The translations under genes and the position numbers were made by a program. The notes beneath the pieces were generated by a model. The model had not been told where the DNA came from. It made no database searches and saw nothing but the letters and a program-made list of their open reading frames with translations. This document shows, in pieces, positions 24,913 to 33,387 of a stretch of DNA of 64,000 bases. Position 1 is the first letter of the stretch, and each line of letters starts with the position of its first letter. The stretch is from Franzmannia qiaohouensis (GTDB taxonomy: Bacteria > Pseudomonadota > Gammaproteobacteria > Pseudomonadales > Halomonadaceae): the NCBI RefSeq assembly GCF_031451695.1, contig NZ_JARWAM010000002.1:62001-126000 (forward strand), written 5' to 3'.

Positions 24913-26560
24913 CGCTGTCCTCGGCCGCCAGGTCGACGATACGCCCTTGCGGCGCATGGCTTACCTCGTCGAGCTCGAGCAGATGGTCGCGCAGCATCTC
25001 CCAATCGGTGGTGCCGACGATGGTGCCGCGGCCGTCGTCATAGGCCGCTCCCAGCACGTGATGGCTGTCGCCACCGGCAGCGGTGAAATGGTTGGTGGCG
25101 ATGGTATAGCGCTGGTCCGGCGCAATCGCATCCAGCGAGCCGTCGACCTCGACCTCCAGGGTCACGACCCGCTCGCCCGGCGCTTCGCGGCTGTCGTATA
25201 CCAGCTGCGTGCCGTCGGAGACATGCAGGAAGCCACCATTCTCGCCTGGCGCATCGGCCAGGGCGATCTCGAAGGTTTCGATCAGCTCGGCGCCGCTTAG
25301 CTCGACCAGCGTCAGGCGGTTGCCGAAGGGCTGCACGGCGATGAGGTCGCCAACGGTAACCTCGCCTGCCGGCAGCGGCTGGCGAATGCCGCCGCCGTTC
25401 TGCAGCGCCATCAGCGTGTCGGTTTCCACCCGCCGGGCGGCGGCCAGCTGGCCATCGGCGATCAGGTTGCCCAGCGCCGTCTCGTTGGCGCGCACGCTCT
25501 GCTCATCGCCATCGCCGTGGCGCGGGTTGGCCAGGGTCTCCGCCAGCGCCACGCCTACCGTCTCGTCGCGCAGGGACTCGATGGCCGCCGTGTAGGGCGC
25601 CAGCATCTCCGCGGCTTGGGGGTCGGGGTCGCTGTTCTCCACCGCCAGCAGCTCGCCGCTGACATCCACCACCATGCCGTCGCCGTCGAAGATCACCTCC
25701 ATCACGCCGAGATATTCACCGTACTCGCCGGCCTGACCGATGACCGTTGGTGCCATGGTCTCGCCGCGCTGGTTCTCGGTGACCAGGGTCGGCGGGTCGA
25801 GCCGGGTATGGCTATGCCCGCCGATGATGATATCGATACCTTCGACCTGCTGGGCCAGCAGCAGGTCATTGCCGACGCTGGGATCACTGTCATAGCCGAG
25901 GTGGGTCAAGGCGATGATCTTGTCGATGCCTTCGGCTTCGAAGCGCTCGACCATCGCCTCGGCGGCCTCACGGTAGTCGCTGAAGCTCACGTCACCGGGG
26001 CTCGAGATATTCGGCGTGTCTTGGGTATTGAGGCCGAAGATGCCGATGCGCTCACCTTGATGCTCGACCACGATGCCGTCATGGATCGTGCCGCCCTCGG
26101 GTGCCTCGGCCAGCGACTCGCCGAGCAGCGCCTCAAACTCGGGTGACGCGGAAAAGTCCATGTTGGCGGCGACGATCGGGAACTCGGCGGCCTCGAAGAA
26201 GGCCGCCAGCGCCAGATGCCCCTCCTCCGGGTCGCCAAGATCGAACTCATGGTTACCGGGCACGAAGGCGTCGTAGCCCATCAGGTTCATGAACTCGACG
26301 GCGTCCTGGCCGTGGAACTCGGTGAAGTAGAGCGTACCGGAGAAGATGTCGCCGGCATCGAGCAGCAGACCGTCGCCGTGGCGCTCGCGCGCCTTGGCGA
26401 GCGTGCTGACCAGCTGCGGATAGGCGTCGGTGCGGCCGTGCAGATCATTGGTATGGAACAGCGTGAGGGTATAGCGCTCATCGGCGGGATCGGCACTCAC
26501 CAGCCCCGCAACAAGCAGGCCCGCAAGGCCGACCACCAGACACCCTTGTCCATTTCGCAT
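24905..26560 (-). CDS. Secreted 5'-nucleotidase / metallophosphatase (UshA family)
   Basis: A 551-residue protein with a signal peptide (MRNGQGCLVVGLAGLLVAGL...SA|DP). The calcineurin-like domain has FHTNDLHGRTD, LLDAGDIFSGT, VPGNHEFDLGD, ALTHLGYDSD and IIGGHSHTRLD, the metal-binding set. A 5'-nucleotidase C-terminal domain follows with LMALQNGGGIRQPL. It should release phosphate and nucleosides from nucleotides in the periplasm. ATG at 26560 has AAAGGAG upstream. It converges with the ugp operon and may belong to the same phosphate-scavenging neighbourhood. No full Pho box is seen upstream. Confidence 0.9.
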   Translation of the reverse strand: MRNGQGCLVVGLAGLLVAGLVSADPADERYTLTLFHTNDLHGRTDAYPQLVSTLAKARERHGDGLLLDAGDIFSGTLYFTEFHGQDAVEFMNLMGYDAFVPGNHEFDLGDPEEGHLALAAFFEAAEFPIVAANMDFSASPEFEALLGESLAEAPEGGTIHDGIVVEHQGERIGIFGLNTQDTPNISSPGDVSFSDYREAAEAMVERFEAEGIDKIIALTHLGYDSDPSVGNDLLLAQQVEGIDIIIGGHSHTRLDPPTLVTENQRGETMAPTVIGQAGEYGEYLGVMEVIFDGDGMVVDVSGELLAVENSDPDPQAAEMLAPYTAAIESLRDETVGVALAETLANPRHGDGDEQSVRANETALGNLIADGQLAAARRVETDTLMALQNGGGIRQPLPAGEVTVGDLIAVQPFGNRLTLVELSGAELIETFEIALADAPGENGGFLHVSDGTQLVYDSREAPGERVVTLEVEVDGSLDAIAPDQRYTIATNHFTAAGGDSHHVLGAAYDDGRGTIVGTTDWEMLRDHLLELDEVSHAPQGRIVDLAAEDSGE

Positions 26561-26729
26561 CGTGACGACTCCTTTCGTTGATGAGGCAGGTTCCCCAGGC
26601 ATGATGAGCTGTCTCCCATCCCTGCCTATATTAGCACTCACCCTCTGGGAGAGCCGACATCTCACTGTCATGTGGTGCTCTTAGGCTAAGCGGACAAGGT
26701 GAAGCTCAACGCGACCGCAGGAAGTGGAT

Positions 26730-26879
26730 ATGGCAAACAGCAAGCGCCCCCCTCTCAGCGACGAAGAGACCGAAAGTCTGGTGCAACTGGCCAACGGCAA
26801 CGCCCTGTCCAGGCAGCGCCGCCGTGACCGCGAGGCCGCCCGGCGGCGCCAGCAGCGCCGTCTCGGACGCGACGAATAG
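26730..26879 (+). CDS. Small basic protein, 49 residues
   Basis: A short frame begins at ATG 26730 with AGGAAG five bases upstream. The protein starts MANSKRPPLSDEETESLVQL, and the second half is very arginine/glutamine rich (RQRRRDREAARRRQQRR). The charge pattern suggests a helical, possibly nucleic-acid-binding, tail. It lies divergent from the 5'-nucleotidase gene and converges on the ABC ATPase gene seven bases away. No family is recognised. A real ribosome site and good coding statistics support it; similar short proteins would be needed to confirm. Confidence 0.5.
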   Translation: MANSKRPPLSDEETESLVQLANGNALSRQRRRDREAARRRQQRRLGRDE

Positions 26880-26885
26880 CACGCC

Positions 26886-28004
26886 TCAGTCGAACAGTAC
26901 GCTGTCCCGCTCGCTGTCAGCGGCGCTGACCACGAACCCCTGACGCACGCCGACGGCAACCTCGCTACCCTCCTCTAGCTCCTGGGCGCTATCGGTACGC
27001 ACACGCACCAGGCAATCGCCGACCCGCACGTGATACTCCCAGGCGTCGCCGAGGTAGGCGCGGATCTTGATCGTGCCGCGGGCAAGTCCCGGTTGGGCAG
27101 CATCGTGCGATGCCGTCAGCTGCACGTGCTCGGGCCGCACGGCGAGGCTCGCGGGCCCCCGCTCGGGGGTATCGAGGTTGACCTCAAGCGTGGCAGTGGC
27201 CTCCCCCGCATCGCCCCAGCGAATCGCTACCGTATCACCTTCGCGGTTCAACACGTCGCAGGGCAGGTAGGAGACGGTGCCGATGAAGTCGAGCACGAAG
27301 CGGGTCGCCGGCCGGGTATAGACCTCGGTGGGCGTACCGATCTGATGCAGCACCCCGGCCGACATCACGCCAATACGGTCGGACATCGCCAGCGCTTCGT
27401 CCTGGTCGTGGGTCACGTAGAGAATCGGCAGGCCGGTATCGCGCTGGACCTGCTTGAGCTCGGCGCGCATCGACTCGCGCAGCTTGGCGTCGAGGTTGGA
27501 GAGCGGTTCGTCTAGCAGCAGCAGGCTAGGCTCGATGGCCAGCGCCCGTCCCAGCGCCACGCGCTGCTGCTGGCCGCCGGAGAGCTGGCTCGGCATGCGG
27601 GCACCAAGCTCGCCCATGCCGAGCATATCCAGCACCCGCTGGACGCGAGCCTTTATCGCGTCGCGCGGCAGACCGCGGACCTTGAGCGGGTAGCCAATAT
27701 TTTCGTAAATGTTCATGTGCGGCCACACCGCATAGCTCTGGAAGACCATGCCGATGGGCCGCTTGTTGGGCGGCAGGTCGCGCCGTGTGGCTGCATCGAA
27801 CACGGTACGGCCGGCCATCTGGATGGCGCCCTGCTGGGCACTCTCGAGCCCCGCCACGCTGCGCAGGGTGGTGGTCTTGCCGCAGCCGCTGGGCCCGATC
27901 AGCGAGAAGAACTCGTTGGCGTCGATGGACAGCGAGACGTTGTCCACCGCGGTGACCTGACCGTAGCGCTTGGTCAGGCCGTCGAGGGTCAGAATGGCAG
28001 TCAT
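26886..28004 (-). CDS. Fbp/Pot-type ABC transporter ATPase
   Basis: A 372-residue ABC ATPase with Walker A GPSGCGKTT near residue 38, signature LSGGQQQRVALGRALAI, Walker B LLLDEPLSNLDAKLR, and switch YVTHDQDEALA. A TOBE-type regulatory domain occupies the C terminus (LAVRPEHVQL). It is closest in style to the FbpC/PotA/phosphonate subgroup. The ATG at 28004 overlaps the stop of the permease gene (four bases), so they are coupled. It is last of a three-gene operon: binding protein, fused permease, ATPase. The substrate is not evident. Confidence 0.87.
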   Translation of the reverse strand: MTAILTLDGLTKRYGQVTAVDNVSLSIDANEFFSLIGPSGCGKTTTLRSVAGLESAQQGAIQMAGRTVFDAATRRDLPPNKRPIGMVFQSYAVWPHMNIYENIGYPLKVRGLPRDAIKARVQRVLDMLGMGELGARMPSQLSGGQQQRVALGRALAIEPSLLLLDEPLSNLDAKLRESMRAELKQVQRDTGLPILYVTHDQDEALAMSDRIGVMSAGVLHQIGTPTEVYTRPATRFVLDFIGTVSYLPCDVLNREGDTVAIRWGDAGEATATLEVNLDTPERGPASLAVRPEHVQLTASHDAAQPGLARGTIKIRAYLGDAWEYHVRVGDCLVRVRTDSAQELEEGSEVAVGVRQGFVVSAADSERDSVLFD

Positions 28005-29743
28005 GCGTCAGGTTTCCCCGCGCGTCGCTCGCGGCGCCGCGCTTCGAGTTTGGTAAGCCACTGGGTAAATAGGTAGAGCAGCAGAATCACCGGCAGGGTC
28101 AGCACCGCCAGCGCCGCGGCGCGCCCGGTGAAGCCGGAATCCTGCATCAGGAAGATCCATACGCCGATGGTCTCCGCGCCGGTGGTCCAGATCAGCACCG
28201 AGACAGTCAGTTCGTTGAATGCCGAGATAAAGATCAGCACCCACCCGGCCAGCATCCCCGGGCGCAGCAGCGGCAGGGTGATGTCACGAATGGTGCGCAA
28301 CCGGCTGGCGCCGGAGGTCCAGGCCGCCTCTTCCAGCGAATCGTGGATCTGCTGCAGGGTGCTGCGCGTGCTCTGCAGGCCGAAGGCCATGTAGCGCATG
28401 ATGTAGCCCGCCAGCAGGATCCACAGCGTGCCGTAGAGCGTGGGGCCGAAGGCCGGGTTGCTCCAGGCCAGGATCATCGACACGCCGATCACCGAGCCCG
28501 GCAGCGCAAAGGGCACCGTGGCGATGCCGTCGAGCAGGCCGGCGCCGCGCTGGCGCGCCTTGACGTTGAGGTAGGCGATCATCGCCGAGACGATGACGAT
28601 GATGGTCGCCGCCGCCGGCGCCAGGATCAGGCTGTTGACGATGCCGCGCCGCGCGCCGCTCTGATTGAGCACCGCAATGTAGTGGCGCAGGGTGAAGTTC
28701 TCGGCGCTGAGGTCGGCGCCCCAGAAGCGCAGCAGCGAGGTGAGCACCAGCGCGAACACCGGCATCAGCACGATTACCACCAGCGTCAGATAGAGCACCA
28801 TTAGCACCCAGGGACGCGCCCGCCCCAGGCGAATGACGTTGGGCGTCACCGATTTGCCGGAGATCACTGCATACTGACCGCGACTCCCCTCCAGGCGCCG
28901 GAAGGCCACCAGGCAGACGATGGCGACCAGCACCAGCAGCACCGACATGGCCGTGGCCAGCGGCATGTTGGGAATGGTCAGCGCCTCGTAGATGCGCGTG
29001 GTCAGCACGTAGAACTGGGCGCGCATGCCCAGCACTGCGGGAATGCCGAAATTGTCGATGGACGACACGAAGGCCAGCAGCGCCCCGCCGAGGATCGCCG
29101 GGCGCACCAGCGGCAGGGTGATGTCCTTCATGATGCGCAGCGGCCCCACCCCCGAGGTGCGCGCCGCCTCCTCCAGGCTGCTGTCCATGCGCGCCAGCGC
29201 CCCGGCCACGGTGATGAACACGAACGGGTAGTTGGTCACCGCCAGAACAAAGATGATGCCGCCCGGCGAATAGATGTTCCACGGCGGCGGTGCGCCGAAC
29301 AGCTCGCGCCACCACTGCGTAAACAGCCCCACCGGGCCGGCCAGCTGCACCCAGCCGATCGCCGAGAACAGCGGCGGAATCGCGAACGGCAGTACCAGCA
29401 GCACGCTGAGCAGCGCCTTGTGGGGCACATCGGTACGCTGCACCACGAAGGCCGCCAGGGTGCCGATCACCACCGCAAGGCCGGTGGCCGCGACCGAGAC
29501 CCACAGCGTGTTCCACAGCGCCATGTAGTTGGAGGGGCGCAAAAACACCGCCGAGTAGTTAGCCAGTGACCACTCGCCGTCGACCATCAGGCTGCGCCAG
29601 AACACCTGGTAAAGGGGATAGACGATGGTGATGCCGACGAACAACACCAGCAGCATCAGCATCACCCGGCGATAGTCCAACCACCAGCGCAGCAGCGCCA
29701 GCGACTCGCTCACCTCATGCGGCGGGGTAACACGTTGCGACAT
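28001..29743 (-). CDS. Fused double permease of an Fbp-type ABC transporter
   Basis: A 580-residue inner-membrane protein formed by two MetI-like permease halves (about residues 50-290 and 320-570). Each half has an ATPase-docking EAA loop: LEEAARTSGVGPLRIMKDIT in the first and LEEAAWTSGASRLRTIRDIT in the second. Fusion is usual for iron(III) (FbpB/SfuB) and putative 2-aminoethylphosphonate transporters. It is separated from the binding-protein gene by 64 nt that contain a strong hairpin, and overlaps the ATPase gene by four bases. The substrate is undetermined. Confidence 0.88.
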   Translation of the reverse strand: MSQRVTPPHEVSESLALLRWWLDYRRVMLMLLVLFVGITIVYPLYQVFWRSLMVDGEWSLANYSAVFLRPSNYMALWNTLWVSVAATGLAVVIGTLAAFVVQRTDVPHKALLSVLLVLPFAIPPLFSAIGWVQLAGPVGLFTQWWRELFGAPPPWNIYSPGGIIFVLAVTNYPFVFITVAGALARMDSSLEEAARTSGVGPLRIMKDITLPLVRPAILGGALLAFVSSIDNFGIPAVLGMRAQFYVLTTRIYEALTIPNMPLATAMSVLLVLVAIVCLVAFRRLEGSRGQYAVISGKSVTPNVIRLGRARPWVLMVLYLTLVVIVLMPVFALVLTSLLRFWGADLSAENFTLRHYIAVLNQSGARRGIVNSLILAPAAATIIVIVSAMIAYLNVKARQRGAGLLDGIATVPFALPGSVIGVSMILAWSNPAFGPTLYGTLWILLAGYIMRYMAFGLQSTRSTLQQIHDSLEEAAWTSGASRLRTIRDITLPLLRPGMLAGWVLIFISAFNELTVSVLIWTTGAETIGVWIFLMQDSGFTGRAAALAVLTLPVILLLYLFTQWLTKLEARRRERRAGKPDA

Positions 29744-29759
29744 GCACGAACACCATGAC

Positions 29760-29781
29760 GCGGCGCCCGCTGAGGCGCCGC
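29760..29781 (-). other. Intercistronic stem-loop after the binding-protein gene
   Basis: GCGGCGCC (29760-29767) and GGCGCCGC (29774-29781) pair perfectly over eight bases with a six-base loop. No T-run follows on the minus strand. Its position directly after the binding-protein gene and before the permease parallels the ugpB-ugpA hairpin. It probably stabilises the upstream message and attenuates the downstream genes. Confidence 0.6.
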
Positions 29782-29807
29782 GCTGCGTGGAGGGGTGAAA
29801 GCGTCAA

Positions 29808-30791
29808 TCAATACAGCTCGGAGAAGCGCTCGCGTAGCTCATCACCGTTCTCGGCCATCCAGTCGTAGTCGATCTCCAGCGCGACGATCTGGTCGGCAGT
29901 GGGCAGCCCCTCGGGCGGGTCGACGTCGGTGCGCACCGGCATGAAGAACTTGTCGACCAGTACCTGCTGGCCCTCCTCGGAAAGAATGAAGTCGAGGAAG
30001 GCGCGTGCTGCGACATCGTTTTCCGACTCGGCGGTCACCGCCAGCGGGCTGGGCAGCGCCAGCACGCCATCTTCGGGGAAGCTGAAGGCCACCGGCGCGC
30101 CCTCGGCGGCCTGACCGGCCATGATGTAGTCGATACCCTTGATCACCGCGAATTCGCCGCTGACCACGCCGCGGGTGACGTCACCGGTGCCGCGCACCAC
30201 CTGCATGCCGGCCTCGCGGGCACGCTCGTACCACTCGAAGCCGAGCTCATCGTTCTGGGTGAAGGCGCCCAGCATATTGAAGTTGGTCCCGCTGTGCAGC
30301 GGGCTAGCCGAGGCCGCCTGGGGCCCCCACTCGAGGAACTCTTCCCAGGTGCGCGGCACCTCGTCTTCGCTGACCATATTGGTGTTGTAGCCGATGCCCA
30401 TATGGTGGACGCGGCCGGCGAAGAACATATCGTCCTCGTCGCGCAGGTCCTCGGGGATGGCATGCTTGTGCTCGCTGTCGTGGGCAGCCAGCCAGCCCTG
30501 CTCCTTGAGATTGAGGAACAGCGCCGGGTTGGCGGCCCAGATCACGTCGGCGCGCAGCCGGCCGGCCTCGATCTCGGAGAAGATCCGCTGCTCGAGCTCC
30601 ACGCTGCCGGAGTAGAGCAGGTCAATCTCGATCTCCGGGTGGCGCTCCTCGAAGGCCTCGATGATCGGTTCGACCACATCCAGCTGCATCGATGAGTAGA
30701 AGGTCACGGTGCCGGACGGCTCGGCCCAGGCGGTAGATGTGATGCCAGCGGCCAGTGCCGTGACAGCGGCAAGCGAGGTCAAGGTCTTCAT
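29808..30791 (-). CDS. Periplasmic binding protein of an Fbp-type ABC transporter
   Basis: A 327-residue family 1 extracellular binding protein. Signal peptide MKTLTSLAAVTALAAGITST...AWA|EPSG; the mature part opens VTFYSSMQLDVVEPIIEAFE, like FbpA/AfuA or phosphonate binders. The paired tyrosines that ligate iron in FbpA (YY near the C-terminal third) are not seen; that region reads FAVIKGIDYIMAGQAAEGAP. So iron(III) is uncertain, and a phosphonate or other small anion is possible, especially beside the phosphate-scavenging genes. Followed by a hairpin, the fused permease and the ATPase. Confidence 0.82.
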   Translation of the reverse strand: MKTLTSLAAVTALAAGITSTAWAEPSGTVTFYSSMQLDVVEPIIEAFEERHPEIEIDLLYSGSVELEQRIFSEIEAGRLRADVIWAANPALFLNLKEQGWLAAHDSEHKHAIPEDLRDEDDMFFAGRVHHMGIGYNTNMVSEDEVPRTWEEFLEWGPQAASASPLHSGTNFNMLGAFTQNDELGFEWYERAREAGMQVVRGTGDVTRGVVSGEFAVIKGIDYIMAGQAAEGAPVAFSFPEDGVLALPSPLAVTAESENDVAARAFLDFILSEEGQQVLVDKFFMPVRTDVDPPEGLPTADQIVALEIDYDWMAENGDELRERFSELY

Positions 30792-30954
30792 GGAGGCGCT
30801 CCCGTATGCTTACGTATGTTGTTGTTTTACCCTAGAGGCCATAAATGACGGCTAGGTGACGAAGCAATGACGTTGTTGCCACAGCAGCATAGTCACACTT
30901 TTTGTAAGCCACCATGTTCCGCCTTGAACTCAACTTGCCCCCAGGTTACGCAGC

Positions 30955-31515
30955 ATGAAATTCGCCACTCTCGGCCCCGCCGGCAACAACCACGAACTGG
31001 TGCTCGAGCGCTACCTCAAGCGCCGCGCCATTCAGGACGCAGCAATAGAGCTGCATGAAGACTTCGATAGCGCCTTTGCGGCGCTGTTGGATGGTGGGGT
31101 CGACTTTCTGCTGCAGTGCACCGCCCACCCCAGCCACGCCGAGTGGGTAGGCCGCAGCATGCATCGCGCCTTCCCGGTGGACAGCTTTATCGCACCGAGC
31201 AAGCCGCTGGCGATCCTCGCCCGTAGCGACGTAGCGCGCCCCCGGCAACTCGGCCTGCAGCCGGCCACCCGCTACTACGCCGACCTCTCCGACTACGCCG
31301 AGCTGGTCGAGGAGCCGACCACCGTCAGCGTCGCCGAGGGGCTGCTGGCGGGGCGCCTCGAGGCGGGCATCTGCGCCCTCGAATACCTCGAGCGCCACCC
31401 CGAACGGCTGCGCCTGGTGACCGATCTTGGCCCGGCGCTGGATACCTGGGTGGTGTTTGGCCGCCGGCCACTGGACGGCGACCTGATCCACTGCGCCCCG
31501 GTGCCGGCTAGATAG
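30955..31515 (+). CDS. PheA/BacA-like periplasmic-binding-fold protein
   Basis: A 186-residue soluble protein opening MKFATLGPAGNNHELVLERY, which resembles the start of prephenate dehydratase (LGPAGTFSE/T-x-x-A) and of the bacilysin protein BacA. There is no ACT regulatory domain. The catalytic TRF motif of PheA is not evident (LAILARSDVARPRQLG and TVSVAEGLLAGRLEAGICAL instead), so dehydratase activity is doubtful. Hypothetical relatives are often labelled bacilysin biosynthesis protein. It is divergent from the ABC binding-protein gene (163 nt gap) and its 3' end overlaps the TRAP permease gene by eight bases. Function unknown. Confidence 0.6.
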   Translation: MKFATLGPAGNNHELVLERYLKRRAIQDAAIELHEDFDSAFAALLDGGVDFLLQCTAHPSHAEWVGRSMHRAFPVDSFIAPSKPLAILARSDVARPRQLGLQPATRYYADLSDYAELVEEPTTVSVAEGLLAGRLEAGICALEYLERHPERLRLVTDLGPALDTWVVFGRRPLDGDLIHCAPVPAR

Positions 31516-33298
31516 CGAAGATCACCACCGCCCCGGCCACGATCAGTGCCAGCCGCAGCCACCACGCCTTGCGCGCGATCACTCCGAACGAGATGCCGGT
31601 GAGGCCCACGGCAATCTTCAGCGCATCGACCAGCGCGCCGACGGGGTTGCTGTCGAGACGGATGATGTCGGGATTGCTGATCATCGCCAGCGGGATGATA
31701 TACAGCCCGATGCCCAGCGCCATGGCCTTGAGCGCCACCTTGAGCCAGTTTTCGCCGACCATGCCCGCGGCGATGAACACCCCGCCGCACACCGGCGGCG
31801 TAATCGTCGAGAGCAGCGCGAACCAGAACACGAACAGGTGCGCCAGCAGCGGCTCCAGGCCCAGCGACGTCAAGGCCGGACCGGCCACCGAGACGCAGAT
31901 CACATAGGCCGCGGTGGTCGGTACCTCCATGCCCAGGATCAAGCAGGCCAGCGCGGTGAGCAGCAGCGCCGGCCACAGCATGTCATTGGAGAGCGACAGG
32001 ATCCCCGAGGTGATCTTGACCCCCAGCCCGGTCAGCGACAGCACGCCGATCACCAGCGAGGCGCAGATGATGATCGCGCCGATCACCGCCACCTGGCGCC
32101 CGGCAGTCACCGCCGCGTCGGCCAGGCGGGTCAAGAAACCGCGCAGCGAGAAGCTCAGCGTGACGTCAAAGAATAGCAGTGCCATGCCGGCGAAGATCGC
32201 GATGCTCGCCGCATACTGCGGGGTATAGCCGCCCAGGAAGATGCGCTCCAGCAGCAGCACGAACGGCACTGCGAAGAACAGCGAGGTGATCAGCACCTCC
32301 TTGGGGCTGGGCCGCTCGCTTTCCGCCACCGGCTTGAGGTCGTGGCGGGTGGCGTAGGCGTTGATACCCACCCACACCGTGACGAAGTAGAGAATCGCCG
32401 GCAGCAGCGCCGCGGCCATGATCTGGGTGTAGGGGGTGCCGGTCAGCTCGACCATCACAAAGGCGCCGGCGCCCATCAGCGGCGGCATGATCTGCCCGCC
32501 CGACGAGGCTACCGCCTCCACCGAGCCGGCCAGCGCCCGCGGGTAGCCCAGCCGCACCATGGAGGGAATGGTGATCGCCCCGGTGGAGGCCACGTTGGCC
32601 GAGGCCGAGCCGGAGATCGAGCCCATCAGCGCCGAGGAGATCACCGAGACCTTGGCCGCGCCGCCGGTCAGGCGGCCGGCGAAGGCACTGGCCAGATTCA
32701 TGAAGCCCTGGCCCGCCTCACCGGCGTTGAGCACCGCGCCGAAGATCACGAAGATCGCCACCACCCCGACGCTGACCCCGGTCAGCGAGCCCCACAGCCC
32801 GCTCTCGGCGATGGTCAGGGTGCCCACGTAGCTGGCCATGGGCATGCCCGGGTGGCCGAACACCCCGGGCAGGTACTGCCCAAGGGCACCGTAGGCCAGT
32901 GCGGCGAGCGCCACCAGCGGCAGCGGCCAGCCGATGGCGCGCCGCGCCGCCTCCAGGGCCAGGAAGATCAGGAACACCCCGATGAGCATCTGCAGCTGGG
33001 TGTCGATAAAGCCGTACTGGTTGGCCAAGGCCCGTTCGTTGAGCGCGATATAGGCGCAGGCAGCAATACCCAAGCCGGTCAGCAACCAGCCGCTGATGCG
33101 CTGCCAGGGGGTGCTGGCCATGAAGATCAGCACCCAGGGCAGCGCCAGCGCCATATGCAGCGGCCGGCTGACCAGCGCCGGGGTCAGCCCGTAGAAGATC
33201 AGGCCGAGATGGAATACCACCGTGGCCGCGCCCAGCGCCACCCAGGCGGGATGCAGGGGTCGCCCGTCATCGGCATCAGAAGTGAGTAGTAGCGACAT
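31508..33298 (-). CDS. TRAP transporter permease, 4TM/12TM fusion
   Basis: A 596-residue polytopic membrane protein combining a small four-helix DctQ-like part (first ~150 residues) with a large DctM-type part. Characteristic stretches are ISSALMGSISGSASANVAST, EAVASSGGQIMPPLMGAGAF, LGMEVPTTAAYVICVSVAGP and STITPPVCGGVF. It drives sodium-coupled uptake of organic acids using the TAXI binding protein encoded just upstream. ATG at 33298 (MSLLLTSDADDG) is preferred to an upstream start because it matches the family. The substrate is unknown; TAXI systems often carry dicarboxylates or glutamate-like acids. Confidence 0.9.
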   Translation of the reverse strand: MSLLLTSDADDGRPLHPAWVALGAATVVFHLGLIFYGLTPALVSRPLHMALALPWVLIFMASTPWQRISGWLLTGLGIAACAYIALNERALANQYGFIDTQLQMLIGVFLIFLALEAARRAIGWPLPLVALAALAYGALGQYLPGVFGHPGMPMASYVGTLTIAESGLWGSLTGVSVGVVAIFVIFGAVLNAGEAGQGFMNLASAFAGRLTGGAAKVSVISSALMGSISGSASANVASTGAITIPSMVRLGYPRALAGSVEAVASSGGQIMPPLMGAGAFVMVELTGTPYTQIMAAALLPAILYFVTVWVGINAYATRHDLKPVAESERPSPKEVLITSLFFAVPFVLLLERIFLGGYTPQYAASIAIFAGMALLFFDVTLSFSLRGFLTRLADAAVTAGRQVAVIGAIIICASLVIGVLSLTGLGVKITSGILSLSNDMLWPALLLTALACLILGMEVPTTAAYVICVSVAGPALTSLGLEPLLAHLFVFWFALLSTITPPVCGGVFIAAGMVGENWLKVALKAMALGIGLYIIPLAMISNPDIIRLDSNPVGALVDALKIAVGLTGISFGVIARKAWWLRLALIVAGAVVIFAI

Positions 33299-33387
33299 CA
33301 GGAGAGTTCTGTCAGAAAGTAGCGGCCGCCGCGGCCACCCCGGGGGGTAGCTGCGGCGCATGGATGGGAGGAATCAGCGTCAGAGAT

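Noticed and set aside
26665..26671. CTGTCAT half-site upstream of the 5'-nucleotidase, as a possible second Pho box
   Set aside because: Only one seven-base half-site, without the 11-nt spaced repeat seen at ugpB and in the wrong orientation, so I do not call it.
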